Of a DNA stretch of 64,000 nucleotides, positions 17,771 to 28,637 are shown one piece after another. Origin of the DNA: Pseudomonas entomophila (GTDB lineage: Bacteria > Pseudomonadota > Gammaproteobacteria > Pseudomonadales > Pseudomonadaceae); the NCBI RefSeq assembly GCF_013523125.1, contig NZ_JAAMQJ010000004.1, forward strand, positions 141,054 through 205,053, in the 5' to 3' direction. The position numbers were made by a program, and so were the translations under genes. The first letter of the stretch is position 1. Each line of letters begins with the position of its first letter. Below the pieces are notes generated by a model that was given only the letters and a program-made list of their open reading frames with translations, was not told the DNA's origin and made no database searches.

Positions 17771-19819
17771 TCACTTGATACGCTGGCCTGGCTTGGCGCC
17801 GCTGTCCGGGCTGAGCAGGTAGATCTCTTCGCCACCAGGGCCGGCCGCCATGACCATGCCTTCGGACACGCCGAAACGCATCTTGCGAGGCTTGAGGTTG
17901 GCGACCATCATCGTCAGGCGGCCTTCCAGTTGCGCAGGGTCAGGGTAAGCCGACTTGATGCCCGAGAACACGTTGCGTCGTTCATCACCGATATCGAGCG
18001 TCAGCCGCAGCAGCTTGTCGGCACCGTCCACGGCCTCGGCCTTGACGATGAGGGCCACGCGCAGGTCGACGGCCGCGAATGCGTCGAACTCGATCTGGTC
18101 GGCCAATGGCTCCTTGGTCAATTCGCCATTGCCGGCCGGCACCTGCGGCTCGCTCGCATTGGACGCGACCAGGTCCTGCTGGCTGGCCGTGACGATGGCC
18201 TCGATCTTGGCCGGTTCGATTCGACTCATCAACGGCTTGAAGGCTTCCAGGCGATGATTCTCCAGGCGCGTGGCATGATCCTCCCAGCGTAGCGGTGGCA
18301 CGTTCAGGAACGTCTCGGCCTCGGCGGCCAGCAGTGGCAGCACCGGCTTGAGGAAGATCACCAGGCTGCGGAACAGATTGATGCCCTGCGCGCAGATGGC
18401 CTGGACCTCGTCCTGCTTGCCGTCCTGCTTGGCCAGCGACCAGGGCGCCTTGTCGGCGATCCAGGCATTGGCGCGGTCGGCCAGGGCCATGATCTCGCGC
18501 ATGGCGCGGGCGAAGTCGCGTGCCTCGTAAGCCTCGGCAATGCCGGGGGCGGCGGCCAGGAAGGCGTCGGTCAGCGCAGGCTCGGCGTCACCCGCCACCA
18601 GCACGCCCTGGTTGCCCTTGTGGATGAAACCGGCGCAGCGGCTGGCGATGTTGACCACCTTGCCGACCAGGTCGGAATTGACCTTCTGCACGAAGTCCTC
18701 AAGGTTGAGGTCCAGATCGTCCACGCCACGGCCCAGCTTGGACGCGTAGTAGTAGCGCAGGTACTCCGGCGACAGGTGATCGAGGTAGGTGCGGGCCTTG
18801 ATGAAGGTGCCGCGGGACTTCGACATCTTCGCGCCGTTGACCGTCAGGTAGCCGTGCACGTTGATCGCGGTCGGCTTGCGCAGACCGGCGCCTTCGAGCA
18901 TGGCCGGCCAGAACAGGGCGTGGAAGTTGACGATGTCCTTGCCGATGAAGTGGTACAGCTCGGCGGTGGAATCCTTGTGCCAGAACGCATCGAAGTCCAG
19001 CTCGGGACGTCGTGCGCAGAGGTTCTTGAAGCTGGCCATGTAGCCGATCGGCGCATCCAGCCAGACGTAGAAATACTTGCCCGGCTCATCGGGGATCTCG
19101 AAGCCGAAGTACGGCGCGTCGCGCGAGATGTCCCATTCCTGCAGGCCTGCATCGAGCCATTCGGCGATCTTGTTGGCCACCGGCTCCTGCAGGGTGCCGC
19201 TGCGGGTCCAGCCTTGCAGCATGGTCTGGAAGTCCGGCAGCTTGAAGAAGAAATGCTTGGAATCACGCAGCACGGGCGTGGCGCCTGAGATGGCCGAGCG
19301 CGGGTCTTTCAGCTCGGTCGGCGAATAGGTCGCGCCGCATTTCTCGCAGTTGTCGCCGTACTGGTCTTCGGCCGCGCACTTGGGGCAGGTGCCCTTGATG
19401 AAGCGGTCGGCCAGGAACATGCCTTTTTCCGGGTCGAAGTACTGCGTGACCGCACGGCTGGCGATGTGCCCGGCGTCGCGCAGGCGTCGGTAGATCTCGG
19501 CGGACAGCGCGCGGTTCTCTTCGCTGTGGGTCGAGTGGAAGTTGTCGAAGTTCACCAGAAAGTCGGCGAAGTCGGCGCTGTGCTCGGCCTGCACCGCCGC
19601 GATCAACTGCTCGGGCGTGACGCCTTCCTTCTCGGCACGCAGCATGATGGCCGAGCCGTGCGCATCGTCCGCGCAGACGTAGACGCACTGGTGGCCGCGC
19701 AGCTTCTGGAAGCGAACCCACATGTCCGTCTGGATGTATTCCAGCATGTGGCCAAGGTGGATGGAGCCATTGGCATAGGGCAGGGCGCTGGTAACGAGAA
19801 TCTGGCGTGGCTCGGACAT
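17771..19819 (-). CDS. metG: methionyl-tRNA synthetase
   Basis: Charges tRNA(Met), including the initiator tRNA. The protein has 682 residues. The class I signature HLGH is in [11 protein letters not shown] near residue 20, and the KMSKS loop is [11 protein letters not shown] near residue 335. A zinc knuckle [18 protein letters not shown] lies at about 145-162. The C-terminal 110 residues form the OB-fold tRNA-binding and dimerisation domain ([20 protein letters not shown]), joined by a variable linker. It is transcribed divergently from apbC. Confidence 0.97.
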   Translation of the reverse strand: MSEPRQILVTSALPYANGSIHLGHMLEYIQTDMWVRFQKLRGHQCVYVCADDAHGSAIMLRAEKEGVTPEQLIAAVQAEHSADFADFLVNFDNFHSTHSEENRALSAEIYRRLRDAGHIASRAVTQYFDPEKGMFLADRFIKGTCPKCAAEDQYGDNCEKCGATYSPTELKDPRSAISGATPVLRDSKHFFFKLPDFQTMLQGWTRSGTLQEPVANKIAEWLDAGLQEWDISRDAPYFGFEIPDEPGKYFYVWLDAPIGYMASFKNLCARRPELDFDAFWHKDSTAELYHFIGKDIVNFHALFWPAMLEGAGLRKPTAINVHGYLTVNGAKMSKSRGTFIKARTYLDHLSPEYLRYYYASKLGRGVDDLDLNLEDFVQKVNSDLVGKVVNIASRCAGFIHKGNQGVLVAGDAEPALTDAFLAAAPGIAEAYEARDFARAMREIMALADRANAWIADKAPWSLAKQDGKQDEVQAICAQGINLFRSLVIFLKPVLPLLAAEAETFLNVPPLRWEDHATRLENHRLEAFKPLMSRIEPAKIEAIVTASQQDLVASNASEPQVPAGNGELTKEPLADQIEFDAFAAVDLRVALIVKAEAVDGADKLLRLTLDIGDERRNVFSGIKSAYPDPAQLEGRLTMMVANLKPRKMRFGVSEGMVMAAGPGGEEIYLLSPDSGAKPGQRIK

Positions 19820-19977
19820 GGTGGCTCGGCTACTTGTTTGACGGCGTGATGACGTGAAGATGATCGGCCACTATAAAGCGCCGGCGAAGATATTTCACCC
19901 CATTGGCGTAACTGTCGAGGGTTGACGGGTTAGCATAGGCACTCGTCCACCACGTCAGTTCCGCCACGGGAGATCCC

Positions 19978-21072
19978 ATGAGTGCCGTCACACGCGCCGC
20001 CGTCGAAGCCGTCCTTCGCCAGTACACCGATCCTTACCTGAACCAGGACCCCGTCACGGCCGGGTGCGTCGAGCACATCGAGGTGCAGGGCGATCAGGTC
20101 GACGTGCGGTTGCGCATCGGCTATGCCGCCGGTCTGTTCGTGAACGGTTGGGCGCAGGTGCTGCGTACCGCGCTCGAAGGCCTCGACGGCGTCGAGGCTG
20201 CACGTGTGACCGTCGACAGCGTGATCGCGCCACACAAGGCCCAGGCGCAGGTGCCGGGCCTGGCCAACGTGAAGAACGTCATCGCCGTGGCGTCGGGCAA
20301 GGGCGGTGTCGGCAAGTCCACCACCGCCGCCAACCTGGCCCTGGCCTTGGCGCGCGAGGGTGCGCGGGTCGGTATCCTCGATGCGGACATCTACGGACCC
20401 AGTCAGGGCATCATGTTCGGCATCCCCGAAGGCACACGGCCGCAGATACGCGAACAGAAGTGGTTCGTGCCGATCAGGGCCCACGGCGTGGACGTCATGT
20501 CGATGGCATTCCTGACCGATGACAACACCCCGATGGTCTGGCGTGGGCCGATGGTCTCCGGTGCCTTGCTGCAGCTGGTCACGCAGACGGCCTGGGACGA
20601 TCTGGACTACCTGGTGATCGACATGCCGCCAGGCACCGGCGACATCCAGCTGACCCTGGCGCAGAAAGTCCCGGTCGCCGGCTCGGTGATCGTCACCACG
20701 CCCCAGGACCTGGCGTTGCTGGATGCGCGCAAGGGCGTGGAGATGTTCCGCAAGGTCAACATTCCGGTCCTGGGGGTGGTCGAGAACATGGCCGTGCACG
20801 TGTGCTCGAACTGCGGGCATGCCGAGCACCTGTTCGGCGAGGGGGGCGGTGAAAAGCTCGCCGCTCGTTATGGCGTCGAACTGCTGGCCTCGTTGCCGCT
20901 GTCGATGACCATTCGCGAGCAGGCTGACAACGGCCAGCCTACGGTCGTCGCCGACCCTGACGGCCAGATCGCCCTGGTCTACCAAGAGCTGGCGCGGCAA
21001 GTCGGCGCGCGTATCGTCCTCGAAGAGGCGGCCTCGGCCGCGATGCCGAGCATCACCATCACCGACGCCTGA
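19978..21072 (+). CDS. apbC: iron-sulfur cluster carrier ATPase ApbC (Mrp/Nbp35)
   Basis: A P-loop ATPase that binds and hands on [4Fe-4S] clusters to apo-enzymes. The protein has 364 residues. The N-terminal 90 residues are a MIP18/DUF59-like domain. The deviant Walker A is SGKGGVGKSTTAANLA (about residues 105-120). DADIYGPS, MPPGTGD and the CSNCG CxxC motif near residue 277 follow; the last binds the bridging cluster. It is divergent from metG, the conserved arrangement in gamma-proteobacteria. It ends at a bidirectional terminator shared with csp. Confidence 0.95.
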   Translation: MSAVTRAAVEAVLRQYTDPYLNQDPVTAGCVEHIEVQGDQVDVRLRIGYAAGLFVNGWAQVLRTALEGLDGVEAARVTVDSVIAPHKAQAQVPGLANVKNVIAVASGKGGVGKSTTAANLALALAREGARVGILDADIYGPSQGIMFGIPEGTRPQIREQKWFVPIRAHGVDVMSMAFLTDDNTPMVWRGPMVSGALLQLVTQTAWDDLDYLVIDMPPGTGDIQLTLAQKVPVAGSVIVTTPQDLALLDARKGVEMFRKVNIPVLGVVENMAVHVCSNCGHAEHLFGEGGGEKLAARYGVELLASLPLSMTIREQADNGQPTVVADPDGQIALVYQELARQVGARIVLEEAASAAMPSITITDA

Positions 21073-21132
21073 GCCAGGCGGGCACCGTCGACCCGACCGG
21101 TCGGCGATGCCTGCCTCTTTCGTACAGGCATG

Positions 21133-21159
21133 AAAAAACCCGCCATTGGCGGGTTTTTT
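21133..21159. terminator. bidirectional terminator between apbC and csp
   Basis: AAAAAACCCGCC-ATT-GGCGGGTTTTTT is a perfect 12-bp inverted repeat with an A-run and a T-run, so it can terminate from both sides. It lies 17 bases past the csp stop. Confidence 0.95.
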
Positions 21160-21175
21160 CCAAAGCGAGATCGAC

Positions 21176-21385
21176 TTAGGCGATCTGCACTTCTTCAGCC
21201 TGCATGCCTTTCTGGCCGCGGGTAGCGACGAAAGTAACAGCCTGGCCTTCTTTCAGGGTTTTGAAGCCGTCAGCCTGGATGGCCTTGAAGTGTACGAACA
21301 GGTCGTCACCCGACTGAGGGGTGATGAAGCCGTAGCCCTTCTCATCGTTGAACCACTTGACGGTACCGGATTGGCGATTGGACAT
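21176..21385 (-). CDS. cold-shock domain protein (CspA family)
   Basis: A 69-residue OB-fold RNA chaperone. RNP1 is KGYGFITP and RNP2 is DLFVHFKAI. The surrounding [14 protein letters not shown] and [19 protein letters not shown] are typical. The start follows GGAGACAGACACATG. The 324 bases between this gene and dcd (21386-21709) hold no other gene I can support and probably include a long 5' untranslated leader, as is usual for cold-shock genes. Which paralogue this is cannot be told. Confidence 0.95.
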   Translation of the reverse strand: MSNRQSGTVKWFNDEKGYGFITPQSGDDLFVHFKAIQADGFKTLKEGQAVTFVATRGQKGMQAEEVQIA

Positions 21386-21709
21386 GTGTCTGTCTCCTTG
21401 GACAAAGTTGATTTCGGCGCGGGAAACGCCCCGGCCGGGACTGAGTGCAAAGAGCAGGAAAATTCAGCGATGGGCCGATGGTAATCGTGCATCAAACAGA
21501 GATTCTCGGTGTCACGTGCAGCACAGTGGCGTCACCTTACCCCACTTTGCGCGGCCTGCCAATGGTCAATGCCCCCTTTGTTGGAATTCGGATCGATGGC
21601 AGCCGCACGTCACGGATGGCGCGGGATTGCGGCGGGAAACTTTGCCGCTGGCGCCCGGACCGGTAAGATGCGTCCAGGTTTTTCACATCGCACTTTCAGG
21701 ACACCGGCC

Positions 21710-22276
21710 ATGAGCATCAAATCGGACAAGTGGATTCGCCGCATGGCGCAGGAACACGGCATGATCGAACCGTTCGTCGAGCGCCAGGTGCGCGGCGAGC
21801 AGGACAGCCGGGTCATCTCCTTCGGCGTCTCGAGCTACGGCTACGACGTGCGCTGCGCCGACGAATTCAAGGTGTTCACCAACATCAATTCGGCGACCGT
21901 CGACCCGAAGAACTTCGACGCCGGCAGCTTCGTCGACATCAAGAGCGATGTCTGCATCATTCCGCCCAACTCCTTCGCCCTGGCCCGCACCGTCGAGTAC
22001 TTCCGCATTCCGCGCAACGTGCTGACCATCTGCCTGGGCAAGAGCACCTACGCTCGCTGCGGCATCATCGTCAACGTGACGCCGCTCGAGCCGGAGTGGG
22101 AGGGCCACGTCACCCTGGAATTCTCCAACACCACCACCTTGCCGGCCAAGATCTACGCCAACGAGGGCGTGGCGCAGATGCTGTTCCTCGAATCGGACGA
22201 AGCTTGCGAAGTCTCGTACAAGGACCGCGGTGGCAAGTACCAGGGCCAGCGTGGTGTCACCCTGCCACGCACCTGA
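21710..22276 (+). CDS. dcd: dCTP deaminase
   Basis: Deaminates dCTP to dUTP, which feeds dTMP synthesis. The protein has 188 residues, the expected size. Visible features are [10 protein letters not shown], the nucleotide-binding [30 protein letters not shown] with the catalytic Glu near residue 138, and the C-terminal [15 protein letters not shown] that folds over the active site. The ATG at 21710 was chosen by homology; longer in-frame starts upstream have no support. Confidence 0.96.
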   Translation: MSIKSDKWIRRMAQEHGMIEPFVERQVRGEQDSRVISFGVSSYGYDVRCADEFKVFTNINSATVDPKNFDAGSFVDIKSDVCIIPPNSFALARTVEYFRIPRNVLTICLGKSTYARCGIIVNVTPLEPEWEGHVTLEFSNTTTLPAKIYANEGVAQMLFLESDEACEVSYKDRGGKYQGQRGVTLPRT

Positions 22277-22375
22277 GCCGACGAAGCGCGGGAATTAGTT
22301 TGCCGATCGAGGCTCCAAACCAGTGAACAGTCCCGGCACTCATCAAGAGGGCCGGGCGCTCGCCAGGAGTCCCCT

Positions 22376-22597
22376 ATGAAACTAGACCCCGTCATCAATG
22401 CAAAGCTGGCCGTGCTGCAGCCCAACCAGATCGGGCTGTTGGCATGGTCACTGCTGGCCCAGCCGCGTTCTCCTTTGCAGGCCGGCGGCATGCCCGGACA
22501 ACCTGATCCCGATTTCCCTCAACCGACCGAGCCGGATACGGAGCCCGCAGGTGTACCGACCGTGCCTGACGAGCCTCCACCCGCGCCGCAGGCGTGA
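22376..22597 (+). CDS. small proline-rich protein of unknown function
   Basis: A 73-residue protein with AGGAG six bases before the ATG. Residues 1-36 look folded or helical (LDPVINAKLAVLQPNQIGLLAWSLL). Residues 37-73 are a disordered acidic Pro/Glu tail (DPDFPQPTEPDTEP). It has no signal peptide. It follows dcd by about 100 bases and ends one base before the pdeM stop on the other strand. The good ribosome binding site and biased composition support a real gene; no function can be suggested. Confidence 0.6.
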   Translation: MKLDPVINAKLAVLQPNQIGLLAWSLLAQPRSPLQAGGMPGQPDPDFPQPTEPDTEPAGVPTVPDEPPPAPQA

Positions 22598-22598
22598 G

Positions 22599-23255
22599 TC
22601 ACGGCACGGCCCAGACCCGCTCGCCGCCCGTCAGGTAGACCCTAGCGGCCCCGGTGGGCGTGACCTCCCAGCCGCCTGTGAACTCCCCGAAGGCCGGCAG
22701 CAGGCTAACCCCGTCCTCTACGACATAGCAGGGCAGGCGTAACCGTTGCCGACCACGTCCGCGCAACACGTAGACCGGATGCACGTGCCCTGCCAGTACG
22801 GCATGGGTCGGGTGCGGCTCGGGCTCATGGCGCAGGGCGAAGGGCCCCAGCAACCAGGGCTCGTCGACCACCTGCATGCCTAGGCTGGCAGGCGGATCGC
22901 CGGCATGCTGGTCGTGGTTGCCGCGGATCAGTACGATGTCCAAGGCAGGATGACGCGCGCGCCAGGCCTCCAGCCGTGCCATGACGGCAGGCGAGCGCGC
23001 CGTCTTGGCATGCAGGAAGTCGCCGAGCACGACCAGGCGTTCGCAGTCGTGCGCAGCCAGCAAGGCGTCCAGGCGCGACAGGTTCAACTCGGTGGTGCCG
23101 CGCGGCACTGGCTGGTGCAGAGCCCGGTAGCTGGCGGCCTTGCCCAGGTGCAGGTCGGCGATCAGCAGGGTTTTCTCCCGAGGCCAATACAGCGCCTTGT
23201 CCACCAGCAACCACAACGTTTCCCCTCGATGTTCGATGACGTGGTGCTCACTCAC
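22599..23255 (-). CDS. pdeM: ligase-associated metallophosphoesterase (MPE/PdeM) DNA nuclease
   Basis: A binuclear metallophosphoesterase of 218 residues. All core motifs are present in order: [23 protein letters not shown] and the GHVHP tail motif. The P. putida homologue was characterised as a manganese-dependent single-strand DNA endonuclease. Start is GTG at 23255, giving a GTGA overlap with the lhr stop; a TTG six bases upstream is the alternative. It is the last gene of the exonuclease-ligase-Lhr-MPE cluster and is translationally coupled to lhr. Probable role is end processing in a DNA repair pathway with the adjacent helicase. Confidence 0.88.
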   Translation of the reverse strand: MSEHHVIEHRGETLWLLVDKALYWPREKTLLIADLHLGKAASYRALHQPVPRGTTELNLSRLDALLAAHDCERLVVLGDFLHAKTARSPAVMARLEAWRARHPALDIVLIRGNHDQHAGDPPASLGMQVVDEPWLLGPFALRHEPEPHPTHAVLAGHVHPVYVLRGRGRQRLRLPCYVVEDGVSLLPAFGEFTGGWEVTPTGAARVYLTGGERVWAVP

Positions 23256-25705
23256 GGCCAAGGGCCTCCGGCGGCTTTTTCCAGATCGGCGACCATGCGC
23301 GCGATACGGTCGGCGAGCTTCTCGCTGGTCATGGTTTCGCGCAGGCCCTCGACGATCAGGGCAAAGGCCAAGGGGCCCGGACGCGCCAGCGCATGCACGT
23401 CCAGGCGCAACTGGTTGATACGCACCAGTTGGCGCTGCAGCCGTTCGATTTCAAGTTCCTCGCGCAGGACTTCGTCGCGGGCCTGCCCCAGCAGCAGGTT
23501 ATCGGCATCGTGCTTGCGGAAGACTTCGTAGAACAGGCCACTGGAGGCTTGTATCTGTCGCATGCTCTTCTGCGCGGCCGGATAACCGCCGAACACCAGG
23601 CCGGAAATCCGGGCGATCTCGCGAAAGCGCCGTAGCGCCATTTCACCCGCGTTCAGGCTGTGCAGAACATCTTCCAGCAGCCCGTCTGCTTTCATTGCCG
23701 CCGGCAGCAGGTCGGCCCAGGCGACGTGGCTGGGGCTGAGCAGTTCGAAGCCGTAGTCGTTCACGGCGATGGAGATGCTCAGCGGCTGGGTCTGGCTGAT
23801 CCGCCAGGCGATCAGGTTGGCCAGGCCAAGGTTCGCCATGCGCCCGGCGAACGGGTAGACGAACAGGTGCGAGCCTTGCCGCGAATCGAGGGTCTCGACC
23901 AGCAGCGTGTCGCGCGCGGGTAGAGCGGACCAGTGCGCCTGGATGTCCAGCAGCGGGCGTACCGCGCGCATTTCCGGCCCGGTAAAGCGCCCCCGGCTGG
24001 CCGTGTCCAGCTGATCCACCATGGCCTCGGCCAACTCGCTGGACAGCGGCAGCCGCGAACCGCTCCAGCGCGCCACCGCTGCCTTGCGCTGGGTGCTGCG
24101 GCGCACGTAGGCGGTCATGTTCTCGACCCGTACCAGCTCGAGAATGCGCCCGCCGAACACCAACGTGTCGCCAGGACGCAGCCGCGAGATGAAGCCTTCC
24201 TCGACGCTGCCCAGCGAGCGCCCACCGCTGCCCTTGCTCCAGAACTTGAGCTGCAACTGCGCTTCGCTGACGATGGTGCCGATGCCCATCCGATGCCGAC
24301 GCGCCAGGCGTTGGCTGGCCACGCGCCAGACACCGTCGGGGTGAACCTCCACCCGTTGATAGTCGGGGTAGGCGCTCAGCGAATCGCCGCCATTGCGCAC
24401 GAAGGCCAGCGCCCAGGCCCACTGACTGTCGCGCAGGTCCTTGAACGCCCAGGTGCTGCGCACCTCGGCCAGCAATTGGTCGGGAACGAAGCCACTGCCC
24501 AAGGCCATGCTCACCAGGTGCTGCACCAGCACATCCATGCACAGGCGTGGCGATTGCCGTGCCTCGATATGGCCGGCCGCGAGCGCCTGACGCACCGCAG
24601 CTGCCTCGACCAGCTCCATGCTATGGGTCGGCACCAAGGTAATGCGCGAGGCACGTCCCGGCGCATGGCCGGAACGCCCGGCCCGTTGCAGCAGCCGCGC
24701 CACGCCCTTGGGCGAACCGATCTGCAGTACCCGCTCCACGGGCAGGAAGTCCACGCCCAGATCGAGACTCGAGGTACAGATCACCGCCTTCAGCGCGCCT
24801 TCCTTCAGGCTGCGCTCGACCCAGTCGCGGGTCGCACGGGCCAGCGATGAATGGTGCAGCGCGATCAGGCCGACCCAGTCGGGGCGTGCATCGAGCAGCG
24901 CTTGGTACCAGAGTTCGGCCTGTGCACGAGTGTTGGTGAAGACCAGGCAGCTGACACTGGCCTCGATTTCGTCGCGGACCTGACCCAGCATCTTCAGGCC
25001 CATCTGACCGGCCCACGGAAAGCGCTCGAGGGCCGGTGGCAGCAGGCTGTCGACCTCGATGCGTTTGTCCTGGCGGCCCTTGACCAGCGCGCCGCCCTCG
25101 GGCAACAGCACGTCACGGGCGTGTTCGAGGTTGCCCAGCGTGGCCGACAGCCCCCAGGTCACCAGGTCTGGACGCCAGCGTCGTAGCCGAGCCAGCGCCA
25201 GTTGCAACTGCACGCCGCGCTTGCTGCCGAGCAATTCGTGCCACTCATCGACCACTACCATGCGCAAGGTCTTGAATTCTTCCTCGGCATGTTCGCGGGT
25301 GAGCAGCAGGGTCAGGCTCTCGGGGGTGGTGATCAGCACGCTGGGCAGGCGGCGGGCCTGACGCGCACGCTCGGCCGCGCCGGTGTCGCCGCTGCGCACG
25401 CCGACGCTCCAGTCCAGTTCCAGGTCGGCCAGGGGCGCTTGCAGGGCCTTGGCCGTGTCCGCCGCCAGGGCACGCATCGGGGTGATCCAGAGCACCTGGA
25501 TCGGCGCCGGCTGACGGGCTTTGGGCACGCGAAACGCGCGCAGCGCGGCGAACCACACCGCATAGGTCTTGCCCGCGCCGGTGTTGGCATGCAACAGCCC
25601 GGACTCGCCTCGCGAGACGGCGGCCCAGACGCTGCGCTGGAAGGCAAAGGGCTTCCAGCCCTGGGCGCTGAACCATTGACTGGCGAGGTCGGAAGCTGGC
25701 GGCAT
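23252..25705 (-). CDS. lhr: ligase-associated DEAH-box DNA helicase, Lhr-Core family
   Basis: An 817-residue superfamily 2 helicase that moves 3'-5' on DNA with ATP. Motif I is [12 protein letters not shown] (about residues 40-51), motif II is [10 protein letters not shown], motif III is GLSATLG, motif IV-V is [12 protein letters not shown] and [17 protein letters not shown], and motif VI is [12 protein letters not shown] long C-terminal region with winged-helix and Lhr-specific domains follows. The length is that of Lhr-Core rather than the 1500-residue Lhr. It is coupled to pdeM by a 4-base overlap. The cluster also contains the ATP-dependent ligase and MBL exonuclease further upstream. Confidence 0.93.
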   Translation of the reverse strand: MPPASDLASQWFSAQGWKPFAFQRSVWAAVSRGESGLLHANTGAGKTYAVWFAALRAFRVPKARQPAPIQVLWITPMRALAADTAKALQAPLADLELDWSVGVRSGDTGAAERARQARRLPSVLITTPESLTLLLTREHAEEEFKTLRMVVVDEWHELLGSKRGVQLQLALARLRRWRPDLVTWGLSATLGNLEHARDVLLPEGGALVKGRQDKRIEVDSLLPPALERFPWAGQMGLKMLGQVRDEIEASVSCLVFTNTRAQAELWYQALLDARPDWVGLIALHHSSLARATRDWVERSLKEGALKAVICTSSLDLGVDFLPVERVLQIGSPKGVARLLQRAGRSGHAPGRASRITLVPTHSMELVEAAAVRQALAAGHIEARQSPRLCMDVLVQHLVSMALGSGFVPDQLLAEVRSTWAFKDLRDSQWAWALAFVRNGGDSLSAYPDYQRVEVHPDGVWRVASQRLARRHRMGIGTIVSEAQLQLKFWSKGSGGRSLGSVEEGFISRLRPGDTLVFGGRILELVRVENMTAYVRRSTQRKAAVARWSGSRLPLSSELAEAMVDQLDTASRGRFTGPEMRAVRPLLDIQAHWSALPARDTLLVETLDSRQGSHLFVYPFAGRMANLGLANLIAWRISQTQPLSISIAVNDYGFELLSPSHVAWADLLPAAMKADGLLEDVLHSLNAGEMALRRFREIARISGLVFGGYPAAQKSMRQIQASSGLFYEVFRKHDADNLLLGQARDEVLREELEIERLQRQLVRINQLRLDVHALARPGPLAFALIVEGLRETMTSEKLADRIARMVADLEKAAGGPWP

Positions 25706-25769
25706 GCGGCGGACCGTTCTGGAGGGTGTGCTCTACAGACCGCCGCTAGGCCCGGTTGGTTTTACTCGC

Positions 25770-26885
25770 TCAGGGCGCCAGCAAATAGCCTGAGCGGCAG
25801 ACGCGCTCGCCAGCCACATGGGCGATGGCCATGCCGTGGGTCGCCAGGCGTCGACCGCTGCGCGCGTAGAGCAGCCCGGCCTGCTGGGTGGGCACGGGGG
25901 TGACGTGGTCGGTGAGCGGATCGATGACCTCGGCAACCACCTGGCCGGCCTCTAGGTACTGCCCTGGCTCGGCCTGGAAGACCAGCACGCCACCGTGTGG
26001 CGCCACCAGCAGCTCGACAGCTGCCAAGGGCGTCGCCGGATACAGCAGGGCCGGCGGGGGCGGCGCCTGACCCGCAATGGCGCCCCTGAACGTCAGGTAG
26101 TCGAGAATCGCCTGGCAGTCCCGTTCGGCCAGCCCATGACTGACATCGGCCTGTCCGCGCAACTCGAGGGTCACCGAGACGCTGCCCGCAGGCATCGGGA
26201 AGCGTCTGGCGAACCGTTGCTGGAGCTGCAGCCACAGCAGGCTGAAACACTCATCGAACGACTGACCGCCCGAGTCGGTGGCCAACAGGCTGGCCTGGGC
26301 GCCCAGGTAGCCGGCCAGGGGCTCGACCTGGGGCCAGGCGTCGGGCGTGGTGTAGAGGTGCTCGACCGCCTCGAAGTCGCAGTGCAGGTCGAGGATCAGG
26401 TCGGCGTCGCAGGCCAGGCGCTGCAAGATCAGGCGCTGGGCCTGCAAGGGCGTATGGGCCGGATGGGCCTGCAGGTTGCGGCGCAGATGATCGCGGATCA
26501 GCTCCTGGTTCAGCTCCGGGTCCTGGCCGAGCAGGCCTTCGACCTGATCGCCGATCGTGTCGGAGAGATCGACGAAATGACGGTTGAAGTTCTCGCCACT
26601 GTGCAGCTCGAAACGCCCCAGCGGCGCATCGAGCACGACCTGCTCCAGACCCGCCGGATTGGCCACCGGCACCAGCACGATTTCATGCAGCAGCCGGCCT
26701 TCGGCGTCGAGGGCGGCCAGCCGGCGCTTCAAGTGCCAGGCCACCAGCATGCCCGGCAGCTCGTCGGCGTGCAGCGAAGCCTGGATGTAGACCTTGCCGC
26801 CGGTGCGCGGGCCATAGTGGAAGCTGTGCAGTTGACGGACGCTGCCGGGCGTGGGCCCGAACAGGTCATGGATCACGTGTCGCAT
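25770..26885 (-). CDS. succinylglutamate desuccinylase/aspartoacylase-family zinc deacylase
   Basis: A 371-residue zinc hydrolase of the M14-like AstE/AspA group. The zinc motif is HADELPG at about residues 38-44, with the third ligand in LDLHCDFEAVEH (near 166-175). A catalytic Glu is in SVTLELRGQADVS. A C-terminal beta-barrel-like segment (VELLVAPHGGVLVFQAEPGQYLEAG) resembles lipoyl or GFA-like folds found in these deacylases. The substrate is unknown. It lies inside the Lhr-ligase gene cluster with short gaps on both sides, on the same strand, so it may be cotranscribed without sharing its function. Confidence 0.85.
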   Translation of the reverse strand: MRHVIHDLFGPTPGSVRQLHSFHYGPRTGGKVYIQASLHADELPGMLVAWHLKRRLAALDAEGRLLHEIVLVPVANPAGLEQVVLDAPLGRFELHSGENFNRHFVDLSDTIGDQVEGLLGQDPELNQELIRDHLRRNLQAHPAHTPLQAQRLILQRLACDADLILDLHCDFEAVEHLYTTPDAWPQVEPLAGYLGAQASLLATDSGGQSFDECFSLLWLQLQQRFARRFPMPAGSVSVTLELRGQADVSHGLAERDCQAILDYLTFRGAIAGQAPPPPALLYPATPLAAVELLVAPHGGVLVFQAEPGQYLEAGQVVAEVIDPLTDHVTPVPTQQAGLLYARSGRRLATHGMAIAHVAGERVCRSGYLLAP

Positions 26886-26978
26886 GGGACTCCTGGATCG
26901 GCGAGAGAAAAAGGCGCTGTCACAGGCCTATACAATCACAGGTCACGGGCGCGCGCAGCACATGATCGCCCCATCCGT

Positions 26979-28637
26979 TCAGGCCAGCAGGTCCTGCAGG
27001 GTCGCCAGGTCATCGGCCTCGTCCACCGGTTTGTCGTGACGCCAGCGCAGCATGCGTGGAAAGCGCACGGCGATACCGCTCTTGTGACGCTTGGACAGGG
27101 CGATGCCTTCGAACCCCAGTTCGAACACCAGGGTCGGCGTCACGCTGCGCACCGGCCCGAAGGTGTCGACGGTGGTCTTGCGCACGATGGCGTCGACCTG
27201 GCGCATCTCGGCATCGGTCAGGCCCGAATAGGCCTTGGCGAATGGCACCAAGGTGCGGTCCGGCGCGCCGGGCGGACCGTCCCAGACAGCAAAGGTGTAG
27301 TCGCTGTACAGGCTGGCGCGGCGCCCGTGGCCTCGTTGTGCGTAGATCAGCACGGCGTCCACGCTGAACGGGTCGATCTTCCACTTCCACCACAGGCCCA
27401 TGTCCTTGGTGCGCCCGACGCCATACAACGCCTCGCGCTGTTTGAGCATCAGCCCTTCGACGCCCAGGGCCCGCGATTGCTCGCGCTGTTCGGCAAGATC
27501 GGCCCAGTCCTTGCCCGTGAGCAGCGGCGAGAGCAGCACCGGGGCCGAGGGGTGAGTCTCGACCAGGCGTTCGAGCTGGGCGCGCCGTGCATGCTGAGGG
27601 CGCGTGCGCCAATCTTCCCCTTCCCATTCGAGCAGGTCGTAGGCTTGCAGCACCACCGGGACATCGGCCAACAGTTTCTTGCCCAAGGTCTTGCGCCCCA
27701 GTCGCTGTTGCAGCAGGGCGAAAGGCTGAACCGTCGCTTCCTGCCCGGCGTCGGGCGCCTTCCAGACCAGGATCTCGCCATCGAGCACGACCCCGTCCGG
27801 CAGACTGTCGACCAGGCTGTGCAGCTCCGGGAAACGGTCGGTGACCAGCTCCTCGCCCCGTGACCAGATCCACAACTGCCCGTCGCGCCTGACCACCTGG
27901 GCACGAATGCCGTCCCACTTCCATTCCGCCTGCCAGTCGCCGGTCGGCCCGAGCAGCGCGTCGAACTGCTCGGTGGGCGCTTGCAGGGCATGGGCCAGGA
28001 AGAACGGGTAGGGCTGTCCACCGCGCTGGGCATGCTCATCGGCCGACTCCGGCGCGATCAGCGTCTGATAGCTGGCCGCCGTCGGCCGATGCGAGAGGTC
28101 GGTGTAGCCGACCAGACGCTGGGCGACGCGCTTGGCGTCCAGTCCGGCCAGTTGCGCGAGGGCGCGGGTGACCAGCAGCTTCGACACCCCGACCCGGAAG
28201 CTGCCGGTGATCAGCTTGAGGCAGAGCATCAGGCTGGGCCGGTCCAGGCGTGCCCACAGCGCGGGCAATTGCTCCTTGATCTGCTCGGGCGCCTGGCCGC
28301 GCAGGGGTAGCAGGTGCACCTCGACCCACTGTGCCAGATCCTCGTCACTGGTCTGCTCGGACGGGGGCAACAGCAGCGAAATGGCCTCGGCCAGGTCGCC
28401 CACCGACTGGTAGCTTTCCTCGAACAGCCAGTCGGGCAAGCCTGTCAGCTCGATGGTCAGTTCGCGCAACAGGCGTGTGGGCACCAACTGCCGGGGACGG
28501 CCGCCGGCCAGGAAGTACACGGCCCAGGCCGCTTCATGGGGCGCCGCCTCGGCAAAATAGTCCTGCAACGCACGCAGCTTGGCGTTGCTCGAGGTGGTGG
28601 CGTCCAAGCGCAGGTAGAGCTCGGCGAAGGCCTTCAT
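26979..28637 (-). CDS. ATP-dependent DNA ligase, Lhr-cluster type
   Basis: A 552-residue DNA ligase. The nucleotidyl-acceptor motif I is EWKWDGIRAQ with K240. Other nucleotidyltransferase motifs are DGEILVW (III), EGLMLKQ (IV) and LWWKWKI (V). The N-terminal 200 residues form a DNA-binding domain with LMLCLKLITGSFRVGVSK, and the C-terminal OB domain ends with RFPRMLRWRHDK (motif VI region). This architecture is that of bacterial LigB/LigC-like ATP ligases linked to Lhr. The ATG at 28637 overlaps the stop of the MBL exonuclease by 4 bases. It probably seals breaks after processing by the neighbouring nucleases. Confidence 0.93.
   Translation of the reverse strand: MKAFAELYLRLDATTSSNAKLRALQDYFAEAAPHEAAWAVYFLAGGRPRQLVPTRLLRELTIELTGLPDWLFEESYQSVGDLAEAISLLLPPSEQTSDEDLAQWVEVHLLPLRGQAPEQIKEQLPALWARLDRPSLMLCLKLITGSFRVGVSKLLVTRALAQLAGLDAKRVAQRLVGYTDLSHRPTAASYQTLIAPESADEHAQRGGQPYPFFLAHALQAPTEQFDALLGPTGDWQAEWKWDGIRAQVVRRDGQLWIWSRGEELVTDRFPELHSLVDSLPDGVVLDGEILVWKAPDAGQEATVQPFALLQQRLGRKTLGKKLLADVPVVLQAYDLLEWEGEDWRTRPQHARRAQLERLVETHPSAPVLLSPLLTGKDWADLAEQREQSRALGVEGLMLKQREALYGVGRTKDMGLWWKWKIDPFSVDAVLIYAQRGHGRRASLYSDYTFAVWDGPPGAPDRTLVPFAKAYSGLTDAEMRQVDAIVRKTTVDTFGPVRSVTPTLVFELGFEGIALSKRHKSGIAVRFPRMLRWRHDKPVDEADDLATLQDLLA

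Noticed and set aside
25995..27863. Plus-strand open frame of 622 codons
   Set aside because: It spans parts of two minus-strand genes (deacylase and ligase) and their gap, so it is an artefact of codon bias.
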